Shown here one piece after another: positions 1 to 10,455 of a stretch of 64,000 nucleotides of DNA. Position 1 is the stretch's first letter, and the number at the start of each line of letters is the position of its first letter. The stretch spans positions 35,488,001 through 35,552,000 of the forward strand of contig CM065818.1 of the NCBI GenBank assembly GCA_033398695.1, read 5' to 3'. Under the pieces are notes generated by a model that was given only the letters and a program-made list of their open reading frames with translations, had not been told where the DNA came from and did no database searches. The position numbers were made by a program, and so were the translations under genes. Source of the DNA: Orobanche coerulescens (Eukaryota > Streptophyta > Magnoliopsida > Lamiales > Orobanchaceae).

Positions 1-342
1 TGCGAATCTCGTCTGAAACTGTTGTTTCGAGTTTCTCGTAAGTTCATTTAATGTTATTATTCATGTTGCGAGCTTTGGTTTAGTGTTTCGATCGCGTATC
101 GTGATTTTCGGACGTTTTGGGCTATTTTCGTAATTTCCCAAAGTTTTGGGTAATTACTTCCGTTGTCGAATTCCGAGCCTTCGGGTGGTCGGAATTGTGT
201 GTTCTCTTAGCTCTTAGATTCGTCTTTGCGAGTACGTCATGCTTAGTAACATCGATTCGTATTCGAGTTCGGGTTTCGGGGTCGTTCGGGCCGTCGGAGT
301 TGGCCCGGCCGAAGTCATGGCCGGCAATCTGGGCCCAGCCGC

Positions 343-583
343 TTGGCCGAGTCACGGCCGGTAGTGCTCGGCAGCTTCTGGCCGAGTCACGGCCGGCAGT
401 GCTCGGCAGCTTCCGGCCGAGCAGGCCGCACCGTGGGCCGCGGCACATGCTGGCAGGGCCGCGGCACACTCTGTGGCATTTTTCGGCCAAACCGACTGTA
501 CCGGGTGCCGCGGCACATGCCGGCCGGTCCGCGGCACACTGCTGACCAATGGGAGCCATTTTTGGGCCTGTGCCGCGGCACAC
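343..583 (+). promoter_or_regulatory. GC-rich palindrome array in LTR-C U3
   Basis: A 39-bp direct repeat (two copies of 'ggccgagtcacggccgg' plus tail, 343-418) leads into copies of the 12-bp palindrome GTGCCGCGGCAC or its variants between 435 and 583. The last copy lies about 10 bases before the TATA box. The spacer 'cggccaaaccgactgtacc' matches the spacer in the Tk-B array. Position and palindromy suggest protein-binding sites; no binding factor is shown by the sequence. Confidence 0.75.
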
Positions 584-592
584 TGTGCAGCC

Positions 593-600
593 TATTTATA
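593..600 (+). promoter_or_regulatory. TATA box of LTR-C
   Basis: TATTTATA directly downstream of the palindrome array and upstream of a pyrimidine-rich leader (ctccttcttctccttctct), which is the expected layout of an LTR core promoter. Confidence 0.6.
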
Positions 601-1659
601 GCCCTGCACACGGGTTTTTGGCCATTTTTCTCCTTCTTCTCCTTCTCTTCCGCGGCTGAGGGTGATCTTACCATGGAGCCATGTTGTTTAACAACAAATC
701 CAAGAAGTTCTGGAGTTCATATCATCAATCAATCATCCGTTATGATCCTTTGATCCAACGAATCAAGGTAACCTTCCTTAGAACCCTAATTTCGTGAATT
801 TGGGGGTTTTTGCGTTTTTGTCCGATTCGTTCCGTGTTATTGATTAATTAATGATGGGTATGATTAATATTGGTAGTATTCTTGTGTTTAACATCATTTA
901 ATCCATTGTTCTTCGTCGAATCGAAGTATATTTCTTGATTTCCTTCGAATCGACTTTTTGGGGGATTCGTCCTCGATCTCGGTTTTCATCCGTTTTGATG
1001 GATCGATTATGGTTAAATGATGTTGTTAAACATATTATATGGATTGTATATCCATATTTCAACTTGGAATTCCGTTTTCGGGTTTTGACGGAACGAATCG
1101 TGTTCTTGGCCGTTTTGGGGAAAACGCTTGAACTTTCGTCATTCGTTCTTTGAATTCAACGGCTTTAAGTCGTGTTAGGGAATTCATTTCATTATTGTTA
1201 TTGTCCTTCATAGTTTATGAACGCGAGTTGGCGATCGGTGGAGTCGGCGGGTTCGTAGTCGGTTCGTGTCAACTTACTCCGGTCGATTCTCCGCGTTGTT
1301 CTTATTCGAGGCAAGTACCTTGTCCATACTATTCTTGTTTTGAGGATATGATAATTGGTGATCGTCTTGGTGTGTTTGTTTATTTGTTTGAAATGAGTTT
1401 TCAAAAGAATCGGCTAGCCTCGTTAAAGGCCCTCTTTCAAAATCGTGTGTGTTTTGTGATTAGTGTGTTTCGTGAACGAGTATGTGAATCTTACGGATAT
1501 GTTTGGTGTTGATGCTGCGCTTGGTAATACGTGTGCACGTATATTATCTCTTTTCGGTGCGTTATGGTTTGATGTGGTGTTTTGCTAAGTGTTTGATGTC
1601 TCTGGTTGAATTGTTTGGATATCCTTGGTGTGATATGTTATTTGTGCATGATTGTTTCG

Positions 1660-1917
1660 CTCACCGCGGGTTGGTTCGACGGGGCCACGGCGGGAATCCA
1701 ATGGTAGAGCCCTGGATTCACGAGTGGTGAATGTATTTTACTCACCGTGGGTTGGTTCGACGGGGCCATGGCGGGAGTCCAATGGTAGAGCCCTGGATTC
1801 ACGAGTAAAAACTTCACAGGTTGGTGTATATTTAGTGAATGTATTTTACTCACCGTGGGTTGGTTCGACGGGGCCACGGCGGGAGTCCAATGGTAGAGCC
1901 CTGGATTCACAAGTAAA
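1660..1917 (+). repeat. Three tandem repeats inside LTR-C
   Basis: Three copies of a block starting 'ctcaccg(c/t)gggttggttc' and ending 'cctggattcac(g/a)agt', at about 1660, 1741 and 1850. They lie inside the putative LTR intron (778-2347). The other LTR types have unrelated tandem repeats at the equivalent place. Confidence 0.85.
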
Positions 1918-2280
1918 ACTTCACGAGTTGATATTGATTTTTATGTCCGTTGAGGACACGTGACGTGGGTTTTAACCCTGTGAATTATTGTCGGTTTTCT
2001 ATTTGTGAAAACAAAACCTTTGGGCTGTGACCCTATTGATTTTTGGAAAGAGAAGGATTTCATAATCCTAAATTGTTTTCTATTAAAACTCTCGATGGTA
2101 TTTTAAACTGTTTTATAAATTATTTCCACTGATTTGTGATCTTTCGGTATTGGATTGTTTTACCCAAACTCTTGCCTCGGGAAGTACTTTTCGTTACTTT
2201 TGGATTTTTGAGGATTCCTGGTTATTGTTATTCGTGGAATGTGAATTGTATGGCTCGTATTTTTGCACTTGTACTTGCAC

Positions 2281-2347
2281 TAGCAAAACAGTGGAGTTTT
2301 GCTAACCCCCGAGTATTCGGGGGGTGGATGTCTATTTTTGCATTCAG
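2281..2347 (+). other. Three-hairpin 3' splice module, LTR-C
   Basis: Hairpin 1 has arms TAGCAAAAC/GTTTTGCTA (2281-2304). Hairpin 2 has arms CCCCCGA/TTCGGGG (2306-2324). Hairpin 3 has arms TGGATGT/GCATTCA (2325-2346, two G-U pairs). The CTAAC at 2302-2306 fits a plant branch point and lies about 42 nt before the AG at 2346-2347. Hairpin 1 is nine base pairs here, longer than in the other LTR types, with both arms extended together. Confidence 0.65.
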
Positions 2348-2824
2348 GTTTTGGAGCATAGCACAGGCTCGGCACGAAGGATGATGAAAGATGAACGATA
2401 CTAATCACATGAGGATCCGTTGATGTCGTATTGTATTTTCTTTTCCGCTGCAGTATCTTTTCCCCGTTGTACGGGAGTTTATTGTATTTTGACCCCTGCG
2501 TGGGTATGTGTTTGGAATTGAGTTGTATGTTATTATTGAAAGACCAAGTCGGTCTACTGAGTCATTTTAGCCTTAAAGGCGATGTTTAGATGTTTGATTT
2601 TAGTTATCAGCCTGGTAGATCCTCGAGGAGAGGGTCTACGGCGTGTAATATCCCTGAGTGGATTGGGGGTGTTACAACCAAAATCCAAACATCATAAACT
2701 AAGGACGTACTCGAGTACTTATTGAAATAACCAACAAACAACAGACAATAAACCCGGCCGGAACATCACTCTGCACCCTCGTCGTCATGCAGCTCCAGTG
2801 GTTGTTTCCCCACTCTTTTGGATC

Positions 2825-2874
2825 CTGAACATAAACAAATGTTCACCCCGAAGGGGTTAGCACAACGATGCTAA
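2825..2874 (-). other. Three-hairpin 3' splice module, LTR-D
   Basis: On the minus strand: hairpin 1 arms TTAGCA/TGCTAA (2857-2874), hairpin 2 CCCC/GGGG with a 3-nt loop (2846-2856), hairpin 3 arms TGAACAT/ATGTTCA (2826-2845), then CAG (2825-2827). The hairpin 3 arms differ from those of Tk-A (GAAATGC/GCATTTC) on both sides at once. That is the most convincing compensatory pair in the window. Confidence 0.65.
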
Positions 2875-3407
2875 TACAAGTACAATAATCATACAACAGT
2901 GATATAATCAACAACTATATCATAACAAGTTTCTCCAACGAGAAATATCAACAACACATATCATATCATAACAGTTTCAACATACTGATGGTATTCCAAC
3001 GATCCAGCGCACACAGCTATAGATTCCCATGATGATCCCGTCGGACCAACACATGGTGGAACTACCTGTCCAACGATCCAGCGCACACAGCTATAGATTT
3101 CCATGATGATTCCCGTCGGATCAACGCATGGTGGACATATAATCACAACACATTTACACAATACAATCACATCATAACTGTCATAATATAAACAATTCTA
3201 ATTAGAGTACTTGCCTCGGTTCGTTGACAAGAATAAAACTTCCACGAATATCAAAATACTCGAAGGTCATCCCCTTCGATCAATCACGTTGCTAAGCTCG
3301 AACCTTAACAAAAGAAATAATATAGAATTCATCTCATACCGTACGAATGTCTAACAATCCAAAATTACGGTAGGAAGTCCTTAAAATGCAATCTGTCTGT
3401 ATTGCTT

Positions 3408-3632
3408 AACGCACGCTACGCATCCTATGTAGCGTACGTTAATGCTACTCGTTAGCGCACGTAATTACACACAGCCTAGCGTGCGCTAACCATGCACGGT
3501 CAGTGCCTCACTGATCAGCCGACTGACTCACCTGATGACTTAATGTACGTTAAGTTCCAAACGTGGCGTACGCTAAACCTACTCGATAGCGCACGTTAAT
3601 TCACGTAGCTTAGCGCAGGCTAAGCGTGCATG
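3408..3632 (-). repeat. AGCGYRCGCT palindromes, inner cluster of LTR-D
   Basis: Several copies of TAGCGCACGCTA/TAGCGTGCGCTA and decayed forms (such as GTAGCGTACGTTA). They lie downstream of the LTR-D TATA box, inside the putative intron, unlike the promoter-proximal arrays elsewhere. Confidence 0.7.
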
Positions 3633-4486
3633 GCAGTTCACTGAAGGGCAGCAGATTGTACAAATGGTGATGAAGTAAGCGAATTCCTCAGTGATTAATG
3701 TTTGTTATCCGAATACATGTTATGTTCATAAACTTATGAATGATCTCACGGATAATAACAACTTCGAGATACAAGTATACGTATAATCATTATAACACCA
3801 TAATCCATCTTGATTACAATTCTCATGCGAAGTTTGGTGATCTCCGGTTGGTGCATTAGATTCTACTATCATTATACACATTCGGACTTCATCTTGAGGG
3901 GAACTAACAACTCCAATTAATACGAAAGAATATTTCCTAAGATGATTCTCCCCTTAAGTCCTTATAACCGAAAATGGTATCACCTCCAATTTATGATCAC
4001 TAAGATAACATAAATCATACGGATAATCAACTTCAGAATGTTTCTCTCATCATTTGAAGTACTACGATTCCAACTACGAGGTTCCAACGATAATATCATA
4101 AGCATAGACATTCCAATCTTCTAAACATGATGTTTATTGAATAATTCACGAATGAAATTCAATATCTCGTTAGCATGATCATCTAATTCCTTAGAATCCA
4201 AATCTAAGGCTGGAGATAGATTGAACATACCTTAATATGACGAAATCACTAAACCGCAAGGTAGAATCCGACTCCGGTTGGTTGTATGCCACTCCAGGGT
4301 GCTACTCCACTTCAATGATTACTCACAAGTAATATCCAATATTCAAGGATCAAGTAGATGTGTTCTAAGTGTGTTAGGAGGACAATTATTGCTCTCTGGT
4401 CTCTCAAGAATGAAGAATAAACGGAGGAAATGTAAGAAAAAAATGGGTTGTTGTCTCATTTATAACATTTTTGCACTTTAGCAAAT

Positions 4487-4710
4487 TAGCGCACACTACC
4501 ATACATACTTAGCGCACGCTAATAAGCGTTGACTCCAAATCTGTCCAGGTTTGTCCGCGGGAATCTTATCCGGACCCATGTCCCGGCTAGCGCATGTGCT
4601 AGCCGCCCAGCTCAATAATTCAATGGCTAGCGCACGCAACTCCTACATACGTAGCGTGCGCTAGTAGTAGCCGATAGCGCACGTTAAGCTACATTCTTAG
4701 CGTGCGCTAT
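4487..4710 (-). promoter_or_regulatory. AGCGYRCGCT palindrome array in LTR-D U3
   Basis: Multiple near-palindromes with core AGCGYRCGCT immediately upstream (minus-strand sense) of the TATA box at 4457-4466. This is the same position relative to TATA as in Tk-A and G1b. Confidence 0.75.
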
Positions 4711-4864
4711 CACGAATTTGCATGAGAAATTTTGCATGTCGTTATACTTATGTACAAAGATACCAATGCAAGAAATATCATACTCCAATTATCAAGACCA
4801 CAAATCCGAATAATATACGGTTCGAATATAGATGAAATACACAGTAATAAATCCGGATATTACA

Positions 4865-7800
4865 TCAATTAAGTTCAATTTGAACCGATTAAGTTCAGTT
4901 TCAAAGTGGTTAAGTTCAATTTGAACAGATTAAGTTCAATTTCAAATTGATTAAGTTAAAATTGAATCAATTAAGTTCAATTTGAACCGATTAAGTTCAA
5001 TTTCAATTTGGTTAAGTTCAATTTGAACATATTAAGTTCAATTTCAACCGATTAAGTTCAATTTGAACAGATTATGTTTAATTTCAACCGATTACGTTCA
5101 ATTTGAACAGATTATGTTCAATTTCAACCGATTAAGTTCAATTTGAACAGATTATGTTCAATTTCAACCGATTAAGTTCAAATTTCAAATTGATTAAGTT
5201 AAAATTGAATCAATTAAGTTCAATTTGAACCAATTAAGTTCAATTTCAAATTGGTTAAGTTCAATTTGAACCGATTACGTTCAATTTGAACAGATTATGT
5301 TCAATTTCAATCGACTAAGTTCAAATTTCAAATTGATTAAGTTAAAATTGAATCAATTAAGTTCAATTTGAACCTATTAAGTTCAATTTCAAATTGGTTA
5401 CGTTCAATTTGAACCGATTAAGTTCAATTTCAACCGATTAAGTTCAATTTGAACAGATTATGTTCAAACCGATTAAGTTCAAATTTCAAATTGATTATGT
5501 TAAAACCAATTAAGTTCAATTTGAACCGATTAAGTTCAATTTCAAATTGGTTAAGTTCAATTTGAACCGATTAAGTTCAATTTCAACCGATTAAGTTCAA
5601 TTTGAACATATTATGTTTAATTTCAACCGATTAAGTTCAAATTTCAAATTGATTAAGTTAAAATTGAATCAATTAAGTTCAATTTGAACCGATTAAGTTT
5701 AATTTCAACCGATTAAGTTCAATTAGAACAGATTATGTTCAATTTCAACCGATTAAGTGCAAATTTCAAATTGATTAAGTTAAAATTGAATCAATTAAGT
5801 TCAATTTGAACCCATTAAGTTCAATTTCAAATTGGTTAAGTTCAATTTGAACCGATTAAGTTCAATTTCAACTGATTAAGTTCAATTTGAATAGATTATG
5901 TTCAATTTCAACCGAAGTTTAAATTTCAAATTGATTAAGTTAAAATTGAATCAATTAAGTTCAATTTGAACCGATTAAGTTCAATTTCAAATTGGTTAAG
6001 TTTAATTTGAACCGATTAAGTTCAATTTCAACCGATTAAGTTCAGTTTGAACCGATTAAGTTCAAATTTCAAGTTGAATAAGTTAAAATTGAATCAATTA
6101 AGTTCAATTTGAACCGATTAAGTTCAATTTCAAACTCGTTAAGTTCAATTTGAACCGATTAAGTTCAATTTCAACCGATTAAGTTCAATTTGAACAGATT
6201 ATGTTCAATTTCAACCGATTAAGTTCAAATTTCAAATTGATTAAGTTAAAATTGAACCAATTAAGTTCAATTTGAACCGATTAAGATTTCAAATTGGCTA
6301 AATTCAATTTGAACCGATTAAGTTCAATTTGAACAGATTATGTTCAATTTCAACCGATTAAGTTCAAATTTCAAATTGATTAAATTATAATTGAATCAAT
6401 TAAGTTTAATTTGAACCGATTAAGTTTAATTTCAAAATGGTTAAGTTCAATTTGAACCGATTAAGTTCAATTTCAACTGATTAAGTTCAATTTGAACAGA
6501 TTATGTTCAATTTCAACCGATTAAGTTCATATTTCAAATTGATTAAGTTAAAATTGAATCAATTAAGTTCAATTTGAACCGATTAAGTTCAATTTCAAAT
6601 TGGTTAAGTTCAATTTGAACCGATTAAGCTCAATTTCAACCGATTAAGTTTAATTTGAATAGATTATGTTCAATTTCAACAGATTAAGTTCAAATTTCAT
6701 ATTGATTAAGTTAAAATTAAATCAATTAAGTTCAATTTGAACCGATTAAGTTCAATTTCAAATTGGTTAAGTTTAATAAGAACAGATTAAGTTAAATTTG
6801 AACCAATTAAGTTCAATTTGAACAGATTATGTTCAATTTCAACCGATTAAGTTCAAATTTCAACTTGATTAAGTTAAAATTGAATCAATTAAGTTCAGTT
6901 TGAACCGATTAAGTTCAATTTCAAATTGGTTAAGTTCAGTTTGAACCGATTAAGTTCGATTACAACCGATTAAGTTCAATTTGAACAGATTATGTTCAAT
7001 TTCAACCGATTAAATTCAAATTTCAAATTGATTAAGTTAAAATTGAATCAATTAAGTTCAATTTGAACCGATTAAGTTCAATTTCAAATTTGTTAAGTTC
7101 AATTTCAAATCGGTTAAGTTCAATTTGAACCGATTAAGTTCAATTTCAACCGATAAAGTTCAATTTGAACAGATTATGTTCAATTTCAACCGATTAAGTT
7201 CAATTTGAACCGATTAAGTTCAATTTCAACCGATTCAGTTCAATTTGAACAGATTATGTTCAATTTCAACCGATTAAGTTCAAATTGATTAAGTTAAAAT
7301 TGAACCAATTAAGTTCAATTTGAACCAATTAAGTTCAATTTCAAATTGGTTAAGTTCAATTTGAACCGATTAAGTTCAATTTGAACAGATTATGTTCAAT
7401 TTCAACCGATTAAGTTCAAATTTCAAATTGATTAAGTTAAAATTGAATCAATTAAGTTCAATTTGAACCGATTAAGTTTAATTTCAAATTGGTTAAGTTC
7501 AATTTGAACCGATTAAGTTCAATTTCAACCGATTAACAATTTGAACAGATTATGTTCAATTTCAACCGATTAAATTCAAATTTCAAATTGATTAAGTTAA
7601 AATTGAATCAATTAAGTTCAATTTGAACCGATTAAGTTCAATTTCAAATTGGTTAAGTTCAATTTGAACCGATTAAGTTCAATTTGAACAGATTGTGTTC
7701 AATTTCAACCGATTAAGTTCAAATTTCAAATTGATTAAGTTAAAATTAAATCAATTAAGTTCAATTTCAGATTGGTTAAGTTCAATTTCAACCGATTAAG

Positions 7801-8578
7801 TTCAATTTGAACAGAGTATGTTCAATTTCAACCGATCAAGTTCAATTTCAACCGATTAAGTTCAACTTGAACAGATTATGTTCAATTTCAACCGATTAAG
7901 TTCAAATTTCAAATTGATTAAGTTAAAAATGAATCAATTAAGTTCAATTTCAAATTGGTTAAGTTCAATTTGAACCGATTAAGTTCAATTTCAATCGATT
8001 AAGTTCAATTTGAACAGATTATGTTCAATTTCAACCGATTAAGTTCAAATTTCAAATTGATTAAGTTAAAATTGAATCAATTAAGTTCTATTTGAACCGA
8101 TTAAGTTCAATTTCAAATTGGTTAAGTTCAATTTGAACCGATTAAGTTCAATTTCAACCGATTAAGTTCAATTTGAACAGATTATGTTCAATTTCAACCG
8201 ATTAAGTTCAAATTTCAAATTGATTAAGTTAAAATTGAATCAATTAAGTTCAATTTGAACCGATTAAGTTCAATTTCAAAGTGGTTAAGTTCAATTTGAA
8301 CCGAGTAAGTTCAATTTCAAAATGATTAAGTTAAAACTGAATCAATTAAGTTCAATTTGAACCAATTAAGTTTAATTTCAAATTGGTTAAGTTCAATTTG
8401 AACCGATTAAGTTCAATTTCAACCGATTAAGTTCAATTTGAACGTATTATGTTCAATTTCAACCGATTAAGTTCAATTTCAACCAATTAAATTCCATTTG
8501 AATAGATTATGGTCAATTTCAACTGATTAAGTTCAAATTTCAAACTGATTAAGATAAAATTGAATCAATTAAGTTCAA
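4865..8578. repeat. AT-rich satellite with about 163-bp higher-order unit
   Basis: Continuous array of 20-22-bp monomers close to TTAAGTTCAATTTGAACCGA. Variants follow a fixed order: a TTAAGTTAAAATTGAATCAA monomer recurs about every 160-165 bp (for example near 6545, 6705, 6868 and 7033), separated by seven other monomer types, including ...AACAGA, TTATGTTC... and a 22-bp ...TTCAAATTGA form. The 8-monomer sum is about 163 bp. Roughly twenty units are present, some with deletions (for example near 7205-7300 and 7760-7860). No ORF of note. Confidence 0.95.
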
Positions 8579-8678
8579 CAAGGGTATATCACACACTACA
8601 GTATCACTAAAAGAAGATATCACTAATCCCTATCATCCCACCGTATAAATAAACTAGTGGGATCACACACTACAGTAT

Positions 8679-10029
8679 CTACATCATCGCTAAACCTCCA
8701 TATAGCTCGGGCCATACGTCCTCTAAATGCATAATATCCGTCTCGGTCTTTCCATGAGAGAAAGACTGCTGAACGAGAGACTCTAAAGTCCGTATAGAAT
8801 ACGCACCACAAGAGGTCGAGTCATCTTGTACATAGCATAAATCCTTCCTCGCTATAGCAACTCGAAATGGTGTAACCGGGGTGATATCAGGACGGCGCTC
8901 GTAAAATCCAAAACGCTGTAGAATGGTAGGAATTAAGCGACATATACCCGATGCCTACCGCGATCTCAATTTCCAATATGCATCATGTTCGTGCGCCAGA
9001 GAATCATACATGATGATGATACCCTCATCGAGTATAATGCGAAGAACAACCCAATGTCCGCTCGAGGACTCTGGAGACGTATTCCAGATGGTCAACAGCT
9101 GGATTGTTCAAAAAGTACATTGTCAGCATAATAGTACACGAATAACTAATATAAATAAATAACAAAAAATGCAATAAATTATCACCTCACGTAACTCCCA
9201 CCAAGGGCGATGATCGCCCCAAAATGGTCTCAGACCGTGAACGTGGCTGATCAAGAAATCTAGATCATCATCGTCAATACTCAATGAACCTCCTCTCCTA
9301 TTGGAGTTATTCCATACATTGATACACGTAGCCTAATATAAAATAATTTTGTCAGTAACGAAGCGCTCAATTAATTTGGAAGAAATTTATTAATATTTTT
9401 CATTACCAAGAAGCTCGTATAAACCAAAACCCTCTGAGCGGCCCAATCATCGAGCCATCGCACGCCAACAAATCCTTCCTCTTCCGAACTACAGTGGTCG
9501 AGAAGGGGGAATGCGGTCTGTATGACCTATACTGCAGTCTAGGCACATCACACGCATTTGCTCGAATAGGAATAGAAGAGTACTCAAGCGGGATAGGGAT
9601 CAGATCCGCAGTGGAAGAGGATGGTCGAGACCTAGGGGCAATCTCTAGTGGTGTCACCAACGTCTCAGCAGGAAGAACCGGGAGGGGTAACTGTCGGGAC
9701 CGAGGCTCCATCAGCATGATGATCGAGACTCAGAGTGCGCTCTACCGGGACCGAGGCTCCATCAGAATGAGCACCGAGACTCGGAGTGTGCTCTACCGGG
9801 ACTGATGCTCCGCCGGGGCTAGGGACACCCTCAGTCTGCTCGGAGGGATACGACGCTCCATCCACACAAGTCTCTGTCGGCAACGATGATCCGCCATCGT
9901 CGGGGACTCTCTCAGTCTGCTCGGTGGGAGACGACGCTCCATCCACACGAGTCCCTGTCGGCAATGATGATCCGCCAGCATCGGGGACTCTCTCAGTCTG
10001 CTCGGATGGAATAGGCGCTCCAAATCGAG
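8679..10029 (-). pseudogene. 3' half of a DUF1985-Ulp1-like gene (C48 peptidase domain)
   Basis: Downstream part of a plant Ulp1-type SUMO-protease-like gene, with the C48 cysteine-peptidase domain at the C terminus. The last exon (about 9098 to 8679) encodes GHWVVL (His codon 9054-9056), MYDS (Asp codon 9003-9005) and TSCGAY (Cys codon 8808-8810), which matches the His-Asp-Cys order of the family. An upstream exon at 9332-9186 encodes RPFWGDHRPWWELR, flanked by GT/AG. A longer exon (10029-9407) carries an acidic, Ser/Pro-rich tandem repeat around 9800-10029. An in-frame TAG at 8955-8957 and frame changes near 9440-9660 show decay. The gene is cut at 10029 by retrotransposon G1a and resumes at 19072. 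Such DUF1985-Ulp1 genes are often carried by Mutator-like elements; no transposase is visible here. Confidence 0.75.
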
Positions 10030-10401
10030 TGTAACACCCCCAAGTTATTCGGGAAATATTACAGCGCCGTAAGCCCCGCCGTGGGACCCACAAGGCTAAA
10101 CATACGCGGAACTATAAATTTTGACCGAGAAGGTCTACACACAATGAAATGAAAAACAATACAAAGGGTATTCAAAACATAACCAATGTATTCAAAGACG
10201 TCACATCACGAATCAATACCTCGGCAAACACAGGCCGGAACATCAAGGAAAATAGAAAACAATACTCGAGTATTCAATAACCAATCCAGTACAACAACAC
10301 TGAATGGAAAACTAAAAACATAACTGGAAGAAAGACACAGTATCACACTTGCCCACCATCTTCATGCCGACCCGATACCTGCCTGTCCGCTCCCCTGGAA
10401 C

Positions 10402-10455
10402 CTGGAATACATAAAACGTATTTCCCCCATAAAGGGGTTAGCCGTCGAATAGCTA
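10402..10455 (-). other. Three-hairpin 3' splice module, G1a 3' LTR
   Basis: Minus strand: hairpin 1 TAGC/GCTA (10439-10455), hairpin 2 CCCC/GGGG (10425-10437), hairpin 3 GAAATAC/GTATTCC (10404-10424). The other G1 LTRs have GTATTTC, so this copy has lost one pair. Confidence 0.6.

Larger units (their letters stand above)
1..2676 (+). repeat. LTR-C: gypsy LTR, 5' end cut by window edge
   Basis: Forward LTR of a long-LTR Ty3/gypsy element. It ends in the typical GGGGGTGTTACA at 2665-2676, preceded by the 'cctggtagatcctcgaggagagg' type U5 text also found in the Tk-A and Tk-B LTRs. It contains a CCGCGG palindrome array (435-583), a TATA box (593-600), a putative splice donor (AAG|GTAACC, 777/778), three tandem repeats (about 1660-1917) and the three-hairpin acceptor module (2281-2347). 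No tRNA primer site follows 2676, so this is a solo LTR or the downstream LTR of an element that extends left of the window. U3 shows only weak similarity to the Tk-A U3, whereas the palindrome array resembles that of Tk-B. Confidence 0.85.
2677..4864 (-). repeat. LTR-D: minus-strand gypsy LTR (solo or truncated)
   Basis: Read on the minus strand it starts TGTAATATCCGG at 4864 and runs through a palindrome array, a TATA box (GTTATAAATG, 4457-4466), a splice-donor-like AAG|GTATG (intron from 4230) and two tandem repeats 'caacgatccagcgcacacag' (about 2998 and 3072). The hairpin module follows at 2825-2874. The left end abuts LTR-C without its own terminal sequence, so it was probably truncated or split when the LTR-C element inserted. 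No PBS, polypurine tract or coding region is attached. Confidence 0.7.

Noticed and set aside
117..753. Several overlapping ORFs on both strands in the GC-rich part of LTR-C (and the same in the other palindrome arrays)
   Set aside because: They arise because GTGCCGCGGCAC lacks stops in most frames; their translations are Arg/Ala/Pro repeats with no conserved domain.
4278..4481. 67-codon ORF in LTR-D
   Set aside because: It spans the LTR-D leader and TATA region, is on the opposite strand to the LTR, and has no recognisable motif.
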